This document shows, piece after piece, positions 9,812 to 21,981 of a stretch of DNA of 64,000 bases (position 1 is the first letter of the stretch; each line of letters opens with the position of its first letter). Origin of the DNA: Mesorhizobium sp. ZC-5 (GTDB lineage: Bacteria; Pseudomonadota; Alphaproteobacteria; Rhizobiales; Rhizobiaceae); NCBI RefSeq assembly GCF_025753855.1, contig NZ_JAOWPT010000011.1, positions 124,001 to 188,000 on the forward strand. The letters are read 5' to 3'. Position numbers and translations under genes: made by a program. Below the pieces are notes generated by a model that did no database searches, was not told the origin of the DNA, and worked only from the letters and a program-made list of their open reading frames with translations.

Positions 9812-10618
9812 TCAGACGCTCGTAGCCGGTTTCGGCTCTTCGCCGGCAACGGGAGCTCCTTGTACACTCTCGCGGTTCTCTTCCGCAGGCTCGCTCTTGG
9901 CGACGGTGGGTACACGGTTCGCATCGTTCATACGCTCCAGTTTTCCCACCAGATTGCGGTTGAAGCTGTATTCCAGCGCCTGCCTGATGCCCGGATTCTT
10001 CTTGTTCAGCGCCCTGAGCACACCGGGATCGAACACGCAGCAGCGTATTTCGTTGGCCACCCTTACCGTCGCTGATGCCGGCTTGCCGGTCAGAAAGCTC
10101 ATCTCGCCGAGAAAATCGCCTGGGCCGCACACGCCGATAATCGTCGTCCCGGTTTCGATGCTTGCCGCACCGCTGGCAATGAAAACGAGTTCGGGCGCGG
10201 CCTGTCCCTCCTCCACCAGCACTTCGCCGGGCTCGCGCGTCTGCCAGCGTGCCAGCTTGAGCATGCGTCCGCGCAGATTGGGCTCGAGCGTCGGCATTAC
10301 CGTCTCGATGAAGAATTTCTCGTCGTCACTGCCGGAACGCCGGCGTCCGGCAAGCAGGACGATCGCCAGTTGCACCGCATTGACCCCGGCGAAGATGAAT
10401 TCCCACGTCGCGCTGATGTTGTCGTGGATCAGAAATCCGTAATAAAAAACGCCGACCACGCCGCTGGCGATGCCGAACACCCGCAACCAGCGCATGCTGC
10501 TCATCGAGACGGAGATGATGACGAGTATGTAGTTGAGGTGCCCGACCGCATTGTTGAAATCGGTCAATTGGGCGATGACGTAATCCACCGGCAACCCTCC
10601 AGGGTCCTTCGAACGCAC
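9812..10618 (-). CDS. Popeye-like membrane protein with cyclic-nucleotide-binding domain
   Basis: Probable membrane sensor, 268 residues. Three hydrophobic segments occupy roughly residues 24-45, 48-62 and 72-90. They are followed by a cNMP-binding beta-roll (about 105-220) with P-G-E-V-L-V-E-E-G-Q-A-A-P-E-L-V-F-I-A-S-G and F-L-G-E-M-S-F-L-T-G-K-P-A-S-A-T-V-R, whose G-E and R-x-A-T-like positions form the phosphate-binding cassette. The proline/glutamate-rich tail looks disordered. There is no helix-turn-helix, so this is not a Crp-type regulator. The arrangement (three TM helices, then the cNMP domain) matches bacterial relatives of Popeye (POPDC) proteins. The gene stands alone between the thioesterase and rsmB. 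Confidence 0.8.
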   Translation of the reverse strand: MRSKDPGGLPVDYVIAQLTDFNNAVGHLNYILVIISVSMSSMRWLRVFGIASGVVGVFYYGFLIHDNISATWEFIFAGVNAVQLAIVLLAGRRRSGSDDEKFFIETVMPTLEPNLRGRMLKLARWQTREPGEVLVEEGQAAPELVFIASGAASIETGTTIIGVCGPGDFLGEMSFLTGKPASATVRVANEIRCCVFDPGVLRALNKKNPGIRQALEYSFNRNLVGKLERMNDANRVPTVAKSEPAEENRESVQGAPVAGEEPKPATSV

Positions 10619-10636
10619 TTGCTCCGTCTACCGTGC

Positions 10637-11926
10637 TCACGATTTCCTTGAAAGTGCCGCGAAATAAAATCCATCGGTGCCGGTTCGTGTCGGGCTCAGC
10701 ATGATGCCTCCGGAAGCGTCGATGCGAGCGGTCGGGTCCTGATCGGGGAAATGCCCATTCCACAGAGCCGCGTGGTCGACGGGGGCGAAATCCGGACTGC
10801 GCTTGATGAACGAGGCGACCTGTTCCCGGTTTTCCTCTTCGAATACCGAACAGGTGATGTAAACGAGACGGCCGCCGGGCCTGACATAAGCGCTGGCGGC
10901 ATCGAAGATCGCTGCCTGCTCGGCCGTGCGCACATCGAGCTGCCTCTGGGTCAGCCGCCACTTGGCGTCCGGGCGACGGCGCCAGGTGCCGCTGCCGGTA
11001 CAAGGCGCGTCGACAAGCACCAGATCCATGTTGCCGCGCAGTCCTTCAAGTTCAGATGCGCGACTCGCGACCTGCACATTGCGGCAGCCAGCCCGGTTGA
11101 GGCGGTCGAAAATCGGCGCGAGCCGCTGTTTTTCCGAATCGTAGGCGAAAATCTGGCCATGGTTCTCCATCAATGCCGAGAGCGCCAATGTCTTGCCGCC
11201 CGCCCCCGCGCAATAGTCGAGAACCTGGCCGCCCGAAGCCGGCACGGCGAGTGCGGCGACAATCTGTGAACCTTCGTCCTGAACCTCGAACCAGCCTTTC
11301 TGGAATGCCGGCTCGGCCTGAACGTTGGGATGCCGGCCATGGCCGGCGATCGGCGGGATCCGGATACCTTGCGGTGCGATTGGTGATGCCTCGGCGCCGG
11401 TACCCTGAAGCTCACCCAAAACGCGTTCGCGATCGGCCTTCAGCGTATTCACCCGCAGGTCGAGCGGCGGACGCTTCGACAGCCCCTGCCCTTCGCCGAT
11501 CCAATCGCCGCCATAGGTCTTTTCCAGAAGCGGCACGCACCAGTCGGGGCAGTCGGCCCGAATGGCATCGGGAGCATCGGCCAGGGTGCGCGAGGCGAAT
11601 AGCTTGACTTCGTTTTCGTTCAAAGGCTCGGGGGCGAATTTGTCGCCGTCGAGTTCCGCATTTAGGCTCTCGGGGGTTTCGCTCCATTCGAGAAGAAGCG
11701 CTCCAAAACCGAGCGCCCTTGGCGCGTCACTATCCAGCAGCCAGGCGGCGGAACGACGCCGGCGCAGCGCGTCGTAGACGATGTTGCCGATGGCGGCACG
11801 GTCACCGGCACCTGCAAAGCGATGGGAGAGCCCCCAATCGCGCAATGCCTCCGCTGCGGGGCGATGCCGCCGCTCGATATCTTCGAGAACTTCGATGGCC
11901 GCAGCCAATCGTCCGCCAAGCCGCAT
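10637..11926 (-). CDS. rsmB: RsmB/NOP-family 16S rRNA cytosine-5 methyltransferase
   Basis: SAM-dependent methyltransferase expected to place m5C on 16S rRNA. The 429-residue protein has an N-terminal helical (NusB-like) region, then a Rossmann catalytic domain. SAM motif D-Y-C-A-G-A-G-G-K-T lies near residue 235. The two signature cysteines are in motif IV (D-A-P-C-T-G-S-G-T-W) and motif VI (Y-I-T-C-S-V-F-E-E-E-N). Rhizobial genomes carry several RsmB-like paralogues, so the exact target base is not certain. The stop lies 18 bp from the start of the Popeye-like gene, so the two may be co-transcribed. Confidence 0.9.
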   Translation of the reverse strand: MRLGGRLAAAIEVLEDIERRHRPAAEALRDWGLSHRFAGAGDRAAIGNIVYDALRRRRSAAWLLDSDAPRALGFGALLLEWSETPESLNAELDGDKFAPEPLNENEVKLFASRTLADAPDAIRADCPDWCVPLLEKTYGGDWIGEGQGLSKRPPLDLRVNTLKADRERVLGELQGTGAEASPIAPQGIRIPPIAGHGRHPNVQAEPAFQKGWFEVQDEGSQIVAALAVPASGGQVLDYCAGAGGKTLALSALMENHGQIFAYDSEKQRLAPIFDRLNRAGCRNVQVASRASELEGLRGNMDLVLVDAPCTGSGTWRRRPDAKWRLTQRQLDVRTAEQAAIFDAASAYVRPGGRLVYITCSVFEEENREQVASFIKRSPDFAPVDHAALWNGHFPDQDPTARIDASGGIMLSPTRTGTDGFYFAALSRKS

Positions 11927-12044
11927 GTCTGGTTTTCCCGTGTTCGGTTCGCCCGTCCGGCGGCCTGACTATCCGGCAAAACGAAAACAGACAAGCACAA
12001 CGGAGCTGAAGCCGGGAAAAACATTCCACTTTCGAACGCCTTCG

Positions 12045-12077
12045 AAAACGAAAACGGGCGCGGACGTATCCGCGCCT
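12045..12077 (-). terminator. Rho-independent terminator of katG
   Basis: On the minus strand an 8-bp perfect stem, TCCGCGCC pairing as GGCGCGGA (arms 12057-12064 and 12069-12076, 4-nt loop), is followed by TTTTCGTTTT. It lies 31 bp downstream of the katG stop and upstream of rsmB, so it should separate the two. Confidence 0.85.
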
Positions 12078-12107
12078 GTTCCGTCTGAAAAATGGTCCGC
12101 CTGCTTT

Positions 12108-14411
<2,304 letters not shown>

Positions 14412-14458
14412 CTATAAAGACAAATTGCCTTTCCTGTTTTTATCGATAGGATTTGGTT

Positions 14459-15367
14459 ATGATCAGATTGACCGTTCGCCAGATGCAGTATTTCGATGCG
14501 CTGGCTCAGACATTGCATTTTGGCCGTGCTGCAGCATTGGCCGGAGTTTCGCAACCAGCGCTTTCGGCGCAGATCGCTGAAATGGAGGAGCGGCTTGCGT
14601 GCCGGCTCTTTGACCGCGGTGGAAAATCCGTGCGCATGACGGATGAAGCTCTGGCGCTGCAGCCCAGAATAGAGCGCATTCTCGGCGAGATGCGCGAGAT
14701 CGAATCCGTTGCCAGGCGCGGCCGCCTTGCCATGGAGGGCCGTTTCCGACTCGGTATCATTCCGACCATCGCGCCCTATCTCTTGCCGCACGTCCTGCCC
14801 GAGTTGAAATCGCGCTTTCCCGCGCTTGTGCTGGAGCTTCGCGAGGCGGTCACCGCATCGCTGGTTGAAGGAACCGCCAGCGGCCGCATCGACGGTTTCG
14901 TGGCGGCGCTGCCGCTCGACTTTCCCGGCCTGGTCACCGAGGAACTTTTCCCGGATCGCTTCTTCCTTGCCGTACCGGCCGACGATCCGGGCTTCGCTTC
15001 GCCGCCGGTGCCGCCGGAGAGCCCGGCGCTCGAACGGCTGATGCTGCTGGAGGAAGGGCATTGCATGCGCGAGCAGGCGCTCGCCGTCTGCGGCAGTGTC
15101 AAGCCGGTGGCGATGGCCAGCTATGGCGCGACCAGCCTCACCACTTTGCTGCAGATGGTGGCGCATGGGCTGGGTATCACGCTCATCCCCGAAATGGCCG
15201 CGCGGCCTGCCGGCGCGATGCCCGACCTCAAGATCGTACCCTTCGCCGACCCGATGCCGTCGCGCACCATCTGCCTTGCCTGGCGGCGCAACAGCACGCG
15301 GCACAACGAGTGCGTCGAACTGGCAAGCATCATCCGCGGGCTGCGCGGCGTTTTGATGCCGGATTGA
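14459..15367 (+). CDS. oxyR: LysR-family peroxide sensor OxyR
   Basis: Redox-sensing transcription activator of peroxide defence, 302 residues from the ATG at 14459. An in-frame TTG lies 6 bp upstream, but AGGA at 14448-14451 favours the ATG. The N-terminal winged helix-turn-helix covers residues 4-63 (H-F-G-R-A-A-A-L-A-G-V-S-Q-P-A-L-S). The LysR substrate domain contains the paired redox cysteines Cys202 and Cys211 (G-H-C-M-R-E-Q-A-L-A-V-C-G), with the same 9-residue spacing as E. coli Cys199/Cys208. It is divergent from katG, the classical arrangement in rhizobia. Its 3' end nearly abuts the convergent MAPEG gene (3 bp). Confidence 0.96.
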   Translation: MIRLTVRQMQYFDALAQTLHFGRAAALAGVSQPALSAQIAEMEERLACRLFDRGGKSVRMTDEALALQPRIERILGEMREIESVARRGRLAMEGRFRLGIIPTIAPYLLPHVLPELKSRFPALVLELREAVTASLVEGTASGRIDGFVAALPLDFPGLVTEELFPDRFFLAVPADDPGFASPPVPPESPALERLMLLEEGHCMREQALAVCGSVKPVAMASYGATSLTTLLQMVAHGLGITLIPEMAARPAGAMPDLKIVPFADPMPSRTICLAWRRNSTRHNECVELASIIRGLRGVLMPD

Positions 15368-15370
15368 AGG

Positions 15371-15789
15371 TCAGACAGCGCCCACAAGGTGCAGCGCGAA
15401 CCAGATCCACATCAGCCCCAGCACCAGGAAACCGAAAGCGAAGGCCGGCTGCCGGAAACGGATACGGTTCGACGTTACGTGGATAAAGGCGTGCAGGTAG
15501 CGCGACAGCACGAACAGCCACGCCAGCACCACAGGAACAAGCCCCGCCCCTGATGTGACGTAGAGGCACAGGCATACGATATGGAAAAGCCCCGGCAGTT
15601 CGAACTGGTTGGCGAGATTGTTGCGGATAAACAGGCTCTCGGCGGGCTCGCTCAGGTTCTCGCGGAATTGCGAAGCCTTGGCGTTGCCCGACTTGACGGC
15701 TGCCCTGCGGCGGAGGCTCATCAACGCATAAATGACATAGACCAGCACCACATGCGCGATCATCGGCCAGAAGATTGCCGTCTGGTTCA

Positions 15790-15790
<1 letters not shown>
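15371..15790 (-). CDS. MAPEG-family membrane protein
   Basis: Small integral membrane protein, 139 residues, four predicted helices, of the MAPEG family (eicosanoid/glutathione metabolism-like; role in bacteria mostly unknown). Seen: an N-terminal helix ending A-L-M-S-L-R-R-R, the conserved E-N-L-S-E central stretch with N-x-x-x-x-F-E-L-P (N-N-L-A-N-Q-F-E-L-P), and the R-Y-x-H-A-F-I-H motif characteristic of MAPEG proteins. The start ATG overlaps the guaB stop by one base (TGATG), so it is the downstream partner of guaB; a GTG 3 bp earlier is an alternative. No functional link to guaB is evident. Confidence 0.88.
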
Positions 15791-17298
<1,508 letters not shown>

Positions 17299-17311
17299 TT
17301 AATGCAAAAGG

Positions 17312-17335
17312 GGCGCTGGCCCACTGGGCAGCGCC
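17312..17335 (-). promoter_or_regulatory. Leader hairpin 22 bp upstream of guaB
   Basis: GGCGCTG pairs with CAGCGCC (7 bp), extended inside by CCC/GGG after one bulged base, with a 3-nt loop. On the minus strand it is followed by CCTTTTGC and then the guaB ribosome site. It looks like a weak intrinsic terminator or attenuator in the 5' leader. It could also be the terminator of an upstream transcript, but no minus-strand gene lies upstream. Confidence 0.5.
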
Positions 17336-17494
17336 GACTCGTAAGTTCCCTTTCAGGATTGGCACGGGCTGGTACCATGTATCTTGTCGTTTGAAAAGAC
17401 GACCGCTTCACCTGCCGACCCTTGCGGGCAATTGCATTCTCGGCAAGGTTGCAGTTCCACTGCAAGCTCACCGAAGCCGCACCACGAGGGGAAA

Positions 17495-18604
17495 ATGAAC
17501 GATACCGACGTGCCTCAAGCGGCCGTTCCATCCACGATCCGAATGCAGCGGGAGAAATTTTCCTTCACAGGCACGACGCGCGAATATTTCGGCATCTGGA
17601 TCGTCAACGTGCTTCTGACGATCGTGACGATCGGCATCTATTCCGCCTGGGCAAAGGTCCGCCGCCAGCGCTATTTTTATGGCAACACCCATCTCGCCGG
17701 CGCCACGTTCGACTATCACGCGCGTCCGATCCAGATCCTGATCGGCCGCATCATCGTGCTGGTGCTGCTGATCGCCTACAATCTTCTCGCGACTTTCGCG
17801 CCCCTCGTCAGCGGCATCTTCGCTGTGGCCTTTCTGTTCGCATTGCCCTGGTTCATCATGCGAGGCATGCGTTTCAGCGCGCGCGTCACCAGCTACCGAA
17901 ACGTTCGGTTCGATTTCACCGGTGGCTACTGGGGCGCATTCCAGGCGTACATTCTCGGCGGCGCGCTGATCTACGGCACCGCCGGAATCCTGGCTCCGCT
18001 CGCTTCACAGTGGATGTGGAATTACACGCTCGGCAATCTCAGATATGGCGACCGTCCGATAAAGAGCGATCCACGGCTCGAAAAACTCTATGGCCAGTGG
18101 TGGCTTCCGGCTTTCGTGCTGGCCGGAGGATTTCTGGTGTTGGTCGCGGTGGCGGTTGCACTCGTTATCCTTTTTTCCACCCAGATCGGCGAATTTTTCA
18201 ATACCGGCGACGATCCTCAGGTTTCGCCCTACATGATCGTTGTCCTGTTTTATGTGGCCGTTGTCCCCTTCCTGATCCTCTATTTCGTCGCTGGCTTGCT
18301 CTATCGGGCCGGCACGCGCAACGTGGCTTTGAACGAAACGATCATCGACGACAGGCACGCCATGGCCTCCTGCATCCATCGCGGCCGCTACGCATGGATT
18401 TCCATAACCAACCTGCTCGCCACATTGGCAACGCTCGGCTTTGCCCGGCCGTGGGCAGCGATCCGAATGGCCCGGTACCTCGCCACCGTCACCGCGCTCG
18501 ATACCACCGGCCCGCTTGACGTATATGTAGGCACCATCCGCGACGAAGGTGGCGCGGTCGGGTCGGAATACATGGACGTGGAAGGATTTGATCTTGGCTT
18601 CTGA
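17495..18604 (+). CDS. DUF898 (YjgN-family) membrane protein
   Basis: Integral membrane protein of unknown function, 369 residues, with about six to eight hydrophobic helices. The start ATG follows GAGGGG closely. The N-terminal K-F-S-F-T-G-T-T-R-E-Y-F-G-I-W and W-A-K-V-R-R-Q-R-Y-F-Y-G-N-T motifs are the DUF898 hallmark, and a second copy-like segment near the C-terminus (W-I-S-I-T-N-L-L-A-T-L-A-T-L-G-F-A-R-P-W) shows internal duplication of the unit. The next gene, an M48 metalloprotease, overlaps its end. This pairing suggests a shared envelope function, but no role is known to me. Confidence 0.9.
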   Translation: MNDTDVPQAAVPSTIRMQREKFSFTGTTREYFGIWIVNVLLTIVTIGIYSAWAKVRRQRYFYGNTHLAGATFDYHARPIQILIGRIIVLVLLIAYNLLATFAPLVSGIFAVAFLFALPWFIMRGMRFSARVTSYRNVRFDFTGGYWGAFQAYILGGALIYGTAGILAPLASQWMWNYTLGNLRYGDRPIKSDPRLEKLYGQWWLPAFVLAGGFLVLVAVAVALVILFSTQIGEFFNTGDDPQVSPYMIVVLFYVAVVPFLILYFVAGLLYRAGTRNVALNETIIDDRHAMASCIHRGRYAWISITNLLATLATLGFARPWAAIRMARYLATVTALDTTGPLDVYVGTIRDEGGAVGSEYMDVEGFDLGF

Positions 18605-19688
18605 AACCCGCCTGCCGATGGCGGTGGAAGGCCTCTGGCGCCCGCCCGCCGTCGGGCGTGCCAAGGCAGCGGTCCTGACTGTCGGCCCTGACGCCACCGT
18701 CACCGCCGCCGACCGTGATACCGGCGCGATCTTTTCTTCGGCGGCGTTCCCGACAGTCCGGATATCCGACCGCGTCGGCTCTATTCCTCGCAATATCACC
18801 TTCCCCGATCAAAGCGTCTTTGAAACAAGCGACAACGACACCGTCGACACTCTGGTGCGGCCGCATCGGAAGAAGAACTTCGGCTTCATCCATGGCCTCG
18901 AGCGGTTCCATCCACGACTGGTTGTCCTTGCCGCGCTGGTCGTCGCATTTTGTTTCGCGCTTTATCGTTTCGCCCTGCCGATGCTGGTCGAGGTGGCGAT
19001 CGTGGCAACGCCGCCGGTGGTCCCACAATTGTTGAGCCAGGGCGCTCTTGCCTCCCTGGATCAGACGTTTTTCGAGCCGACCAAGCTAAGCGCCGAGAGG
19101 CAGAAGGCGCTGACCGATCAGTTCACCGCCATTGCGGCCCTGGCGCGCGGCGGCAATGGAGTTGCTGCACCTGCGCAGGTGCCGCCCTACACGCTCAACT
19201 TCCGCGGTGGGGGTTCGATCGGGCCGAACGCCTTTGCGCTTCCCGACGGAACCGTCGTGCTGACCGACGAACTGGTGGAACTTGCCCAGGACGACGAGAT
19301 GGTGCTCGGCGTGCTCGCCCACGAAATCGGCCATGTCGATCATCAGCACAGCCTCCGACAGCTTTATCGGGCAGCCGGTGTCACCGCGCTCATCATGCTG
19401 ATCGGCGGCGATATCGGCTCGGGAACGGAAGATATCCTGGTCCAGGGCTCAGCGCTTGCCTCGCTTTCCTATTCGCGCGACGCCGAGGCGGAGGCCGACC
19501 ATTATAGCGTCGAATTGATGCACAAGGCCGGCCACGATCCGGCAGCCATTGCGCGGTTCTTCGAGTTGATGCGCGACAAGCTGGGCGACAAGGGCGAGAA
19601 CGATTTCCTCTCGACGCATCCGGCAACACCTGAACGCATCGCCGAAACCAAGCGGTATGCCGAAGAAATCGCCAGCCGGAAGAAATGA
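18594..19688 (+). CDS. M48-family membrane metalloprotease
   Basis: Predicted zinc endopeptidase of the inner membrane, 364 residues. I chose the TTG at 18594, 7 nt after GGAAGGA, overlapping the DUF898 stop; an ATG at 18618 is the main alternative. A soluble N-terminal part (about 110 residues) precedes one membrane helix (L-V-V-L-A-A-L-V-V-A-F-C-F-A-L). The peptidase domain follows, with the zinc site H-E-I-G-H and the third ligand in D-A-E-A-E-A-D, and a terminal T-H-P-A-T-P-E-R-I motif typical of M48 peptidases such as HtpX/LoiP relatives. The substrate is unknown; the overlap with the DUF898 gene implies joint expression. Confidence 0.88.
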   Translation: MASETRLPMAVEGLWRPPAVGRAKAAVLTVGPDATVTAADRDTGAIFSSAAFPTVRISDRVGSIPRNITFPDQSVFETSDNDTVDTLVRPHRKKNFGFIHGLERFHPRLVVLAALVVAFCFALYRFALPMLVEVAIVATPPVVPQLLSQGALASLDQTFFEPTKLSAERQKALTDQFTAIAALARGGNGVAAPAQVPPYTLNFRGGGSIGPNAFALPDGTVVLTDELVELAQDDEMVLGVLAHEIGHVDHQHSLRQLYRAAGVTALIMLIGGDIGSGTEDILVQGSALASLSYSRDAEAEADHYSVELMHKAGHDPAAIARFFELMRDKLGDKGENDFLSTHPATPERIAETKRYAEEIASRKK

Positions 19689-19829
19689 CCTCATCCCGGC
19701 AAAGGTTGGCATTGTCACGGTAAGCTGACGGTCCAGTCACGGAAAATCCGCGACAAGCCAAAACAACCATGCTACCCGCCCAAACGTCGACGTCCCACGC
19801 ATTCCGCGACGTAATTCCGGATCTGGTCC

Positions 19830-21236
19830 TTGAACCGCATCATCCCGCTCATTCTCGCGGTTGCCCTCTTCATGGAAAACATGGACTCGACGGTGATCGC
19901 AACGTCGTTGCCTGCCATTGCCACCGACATCGGCACCAGTCCGGTCGCCTTGAAGCTAGCGCTTACCGCGTATCTCGTGTCGCTCGCCATCTTCATCCCC
20001 ATCAGTTCTTGGATGGCCGACAAGCATGGCGCAAAACGGGTGTTCCGCATTGCAATCGCGGTTTTCGTGATCGGTTCGATCGGATGCGCGGCAGCAAATG
20101 CGCTGGGCGGCTTCGTGCTGGCCCGCTTCGTCCAGGGTATCGGCGGCGCTATGATGACGCCGGTCGCGAGGCTGGTGCTGGTGCGCTCCACACCCAAACG
20201 CGAACTCGTTTCAGCCATGGCCTGGCTGACAATGCCCGCGCTGATCGGACCGATGCTCGGGCCACCGGTCGGCGGCTTCATAACGACTTTCTTCAGCTGG
20301 CATTGGATATTCATCATCAATGTGCCGATCGGCGTCCTCGGCATCTGGCTGGCCGGACGTTTCCTCCCGGAAATCCCCTCGGCGGGCGCGGGACCGATCG
20401 ACCTGCCAGGCTTTTTCCTCTCGGCGATCGCCGCATCCGGCATCGTGTTTGGGCTGTCCGTGGTCAGCCTGCCGGCGCTTCCCCCTGCCTTCGGCGTGGC
20501 GGCGGTGCTCGTCGGCATCGCGGCAGCCATTTTTTATGTTCGCCACTCCCGCAGGCGGTCCCACCCGCTGCTCAATCTCAGGCTGTTCGCCAACCCGGTC
20601 TTCAGGGCCGCGGTCATCGGCGGTTTGGTGTTCCGCGTCGGCATCGGCGCGGTTCCTTTTTTGTTGCCACTGCTCTTCCAGCTCGGTTTCGGCATGAGCC
20701 CCTTCCAGTCCGGCATGCTGACCTTTGCATCGGCAATGGGCGCTTTCGCCATGAAACTGCTGGCCCCGATCATGTTGCGCCTGGGCGGGTTCCGCACAAT
20801 TCTCATCGCTTCCGGCCTGCTGAGCGCCGGCCTGATCGCCGTCAACGGCTTCTTCACCCCTGCAACCTCGGCAGGAGTCATCATCCTGGTGCTGCTGGTT
20901 GCCGGATTTTTCCGATCTCTCTTCTTCACGTCGACCAACGCGCTGGTTTTCGCGGATATCGAGAGCGCTGATGCCAGCCAGGCGACCGCGATCAGCGCGG
21001 TGTCGCAGCAGATCAGCATCGCGCTCGGCGTGGCTGTCGGCGGCACCACGCTGGAGGCAGCGGCCTACTTCTCGGGACAGGCCATCGGGCCGTCGGCGTT
21101 CACGACTGCTTTCCTGGTCATCGCCTTCATCAGCATGCTCGCGGTCATTCCGTTCATCGGGCTCGCGCCGACCGCCGGCAATTCGGTGTCGGGACACCGG
21201 CTGTCCGATCCGGAAGAGCCGCGGGCGCCGCTTTAA
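19830..21236 (+). CDS. MFS multidrug exporter, DHA2 (EmrB-like) family
   Basis: Proton-driven efflux permease, 468 residues from a TTG start, with about 14 hydrophobic segments. The N-terminal motif M-E-N-M-D-S-T-V-I-A-T-S-L-P is the family motif D1. Motif A appears as S-S-W-M-A-D-K-H-G-A-K-R-V-F after helix 2, motif C as L-I-G-P-M-L-G-P-P-V-G-G-F-I, and the H-W-I-F-I-I-N-V-P-I-G segment is typical of EmrB. No periplasmic adaptor (EmrA) gene lies beside it, so it probably works alone. Substrates cannot be inferred. Confidence 0.92.
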   Translation: MNRIIPLILAVALFMENMDSTVIATSLPAIATDIGTSPVALKLALTAYLVSLAIFIPISSWMADKHGAKRVFRIAIAVFVIGSIGCAAANALGGFVLARFVQGIGGAMMTPVARLVLVRSTPKRELVSAMAWLTMPALIGPMLGPPVGGFITTFFSWHWIFIINVPIGVLGIWLAGRFLPEIPSAGAGPIDLPGFFLSAIAASGIVFGLSVVSLPALPPAFGVAAVLVGIAAAIFYVRHSRRRSHPLLNLRLFANPVFRAAVIGGLVFRVGIGAVPFLLPLLFQLGFGMSPFQSGMLTFASAMGAFAMKLLAPIMLRLGGFRTILIASGLLSAGLIAVNGFFTPATSAGVIILVLLVAGFFRSLFFTSTNALVFADIESADASQATAISAVSQQISIALGVAVGGTTLEAAAYFSGQAIGPSAFTTAFLVIAFISMLAVIPFIGLAPTAGNSVSGHRLSDPEEPRAPL

Positions 21237-21276
21237 CCTGCTTCACGGAGAACGGCGAACGGCCTGTCAGCAAGGT

Positions 21277-21981
21277 TCACGTCTCCGGGCGGCCCTTGAA
21301 ATCCTTAGCGAGAAGATAAAGCTCCACCGACTCGTTGCGCGATGCCGGCGGCTTCACGTGATGCACCGAGCGGAAATTCCGTTTCAACGCATCGAGAAGG
21401 CCGGATTCCGTGCCGCCCTGAAAGGTCTTGGCGAGAAAATGGCCGCCGGGCCTCAGCACCGAAATCGCGAAATCGGCTGCCACCTCGCACAAGTGCATGG
21501 TCCGGATATGGTCTGTGCGCTGGTGCCCGGTCGTCGGCGCCGCCATGTCGGAAAGCACGATGTCGGGCTCGCCGCCTAGGGTCTCGACAAGCTTTGCCGG
21601 CGCCGCCTCGTCGAGGAAATCCATCTGCAGGAAGGCCGAGCCCGGCACCGCATCCATTTCGAGGTAGTCGATGCCCACTACCCGCGGGTTCTGCTCGGTC
21701 GACTTGACGCGCGCCGCCGCCACCTGGCACCAGCCGCCGGGTGCGGCACCGAGATCGATCACCCGCATGCCCGGCTTGAGCAGATGGTGCTTGTCGTCGA
21801 TTTCGATCAGTTTGTATGCGGCGCGCGAGCGGTAGCCGTCGGCCTTGGAGCGCTGCACGTAAGGGTCGTTGAGGTGGCGTTCGAGCCAGCGGCGCGACGA
21901 TTCCTTCAGGCCGCGCTTCTTCTTGACCTTCGTTCTCAAGACCCGCGCGCCGGTCCCGGTGCCACCCGGTTTCTTGGTCAT
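21277..21981 (-). CDS. rlmE: 23S rRNA (uridine-2552) 2'-O-methyltransferase RlmE
   Basis: FtsJ-type enzyme that methylates U2552 in the A-loop of 23S rRNA. The 234-residue product starts at 21981, its ATG overlapping the ppx stop (ATGA); the frame stays open further upstream inside ppx but that portion is non-coding. A basic N-terminus (K-V-K-K-K-R-G) precedes [11 protein letters not shown], which carries the first catalytic Lys. The SAM site is D-L-G-A-A-P-G-G-W. The D-M-A-A-P-T-T-G segment supplies the Asp and L-A-K-T-F-Q-G-G the second Lys of the K-D-K triad. Confidence 0.97.
   Translation of the reverse strand: MTKKPGGTGTGARVLRTKVKKKRGLKESSRRWLERHLNDPYVQRSKADGYRSRAAYKLIEIDDKHHLLKPGMRVIDLGAAPGGWCQVAAARVKSTEQNPRVVGIDYLEMDAVPGSAFLQMDFLDEAAPAKLVETLGGEPDIVLSDMAAPTTGHQRTDHIRTMHLCEVAADFAISVLRPGGHFLAKTFQGGTESGLLDALKRNFRSVHHVKPPASRNESVELYLLAKDFKGRPET

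Noticed and set aside
14412-14449. CTAT/ATAG halves as a full OxyR tetramer site
   Set aside because: Only the outer halves resemble the consensus and spacing could not be made to fit; mentioned in the operator entry but not listed on its own.
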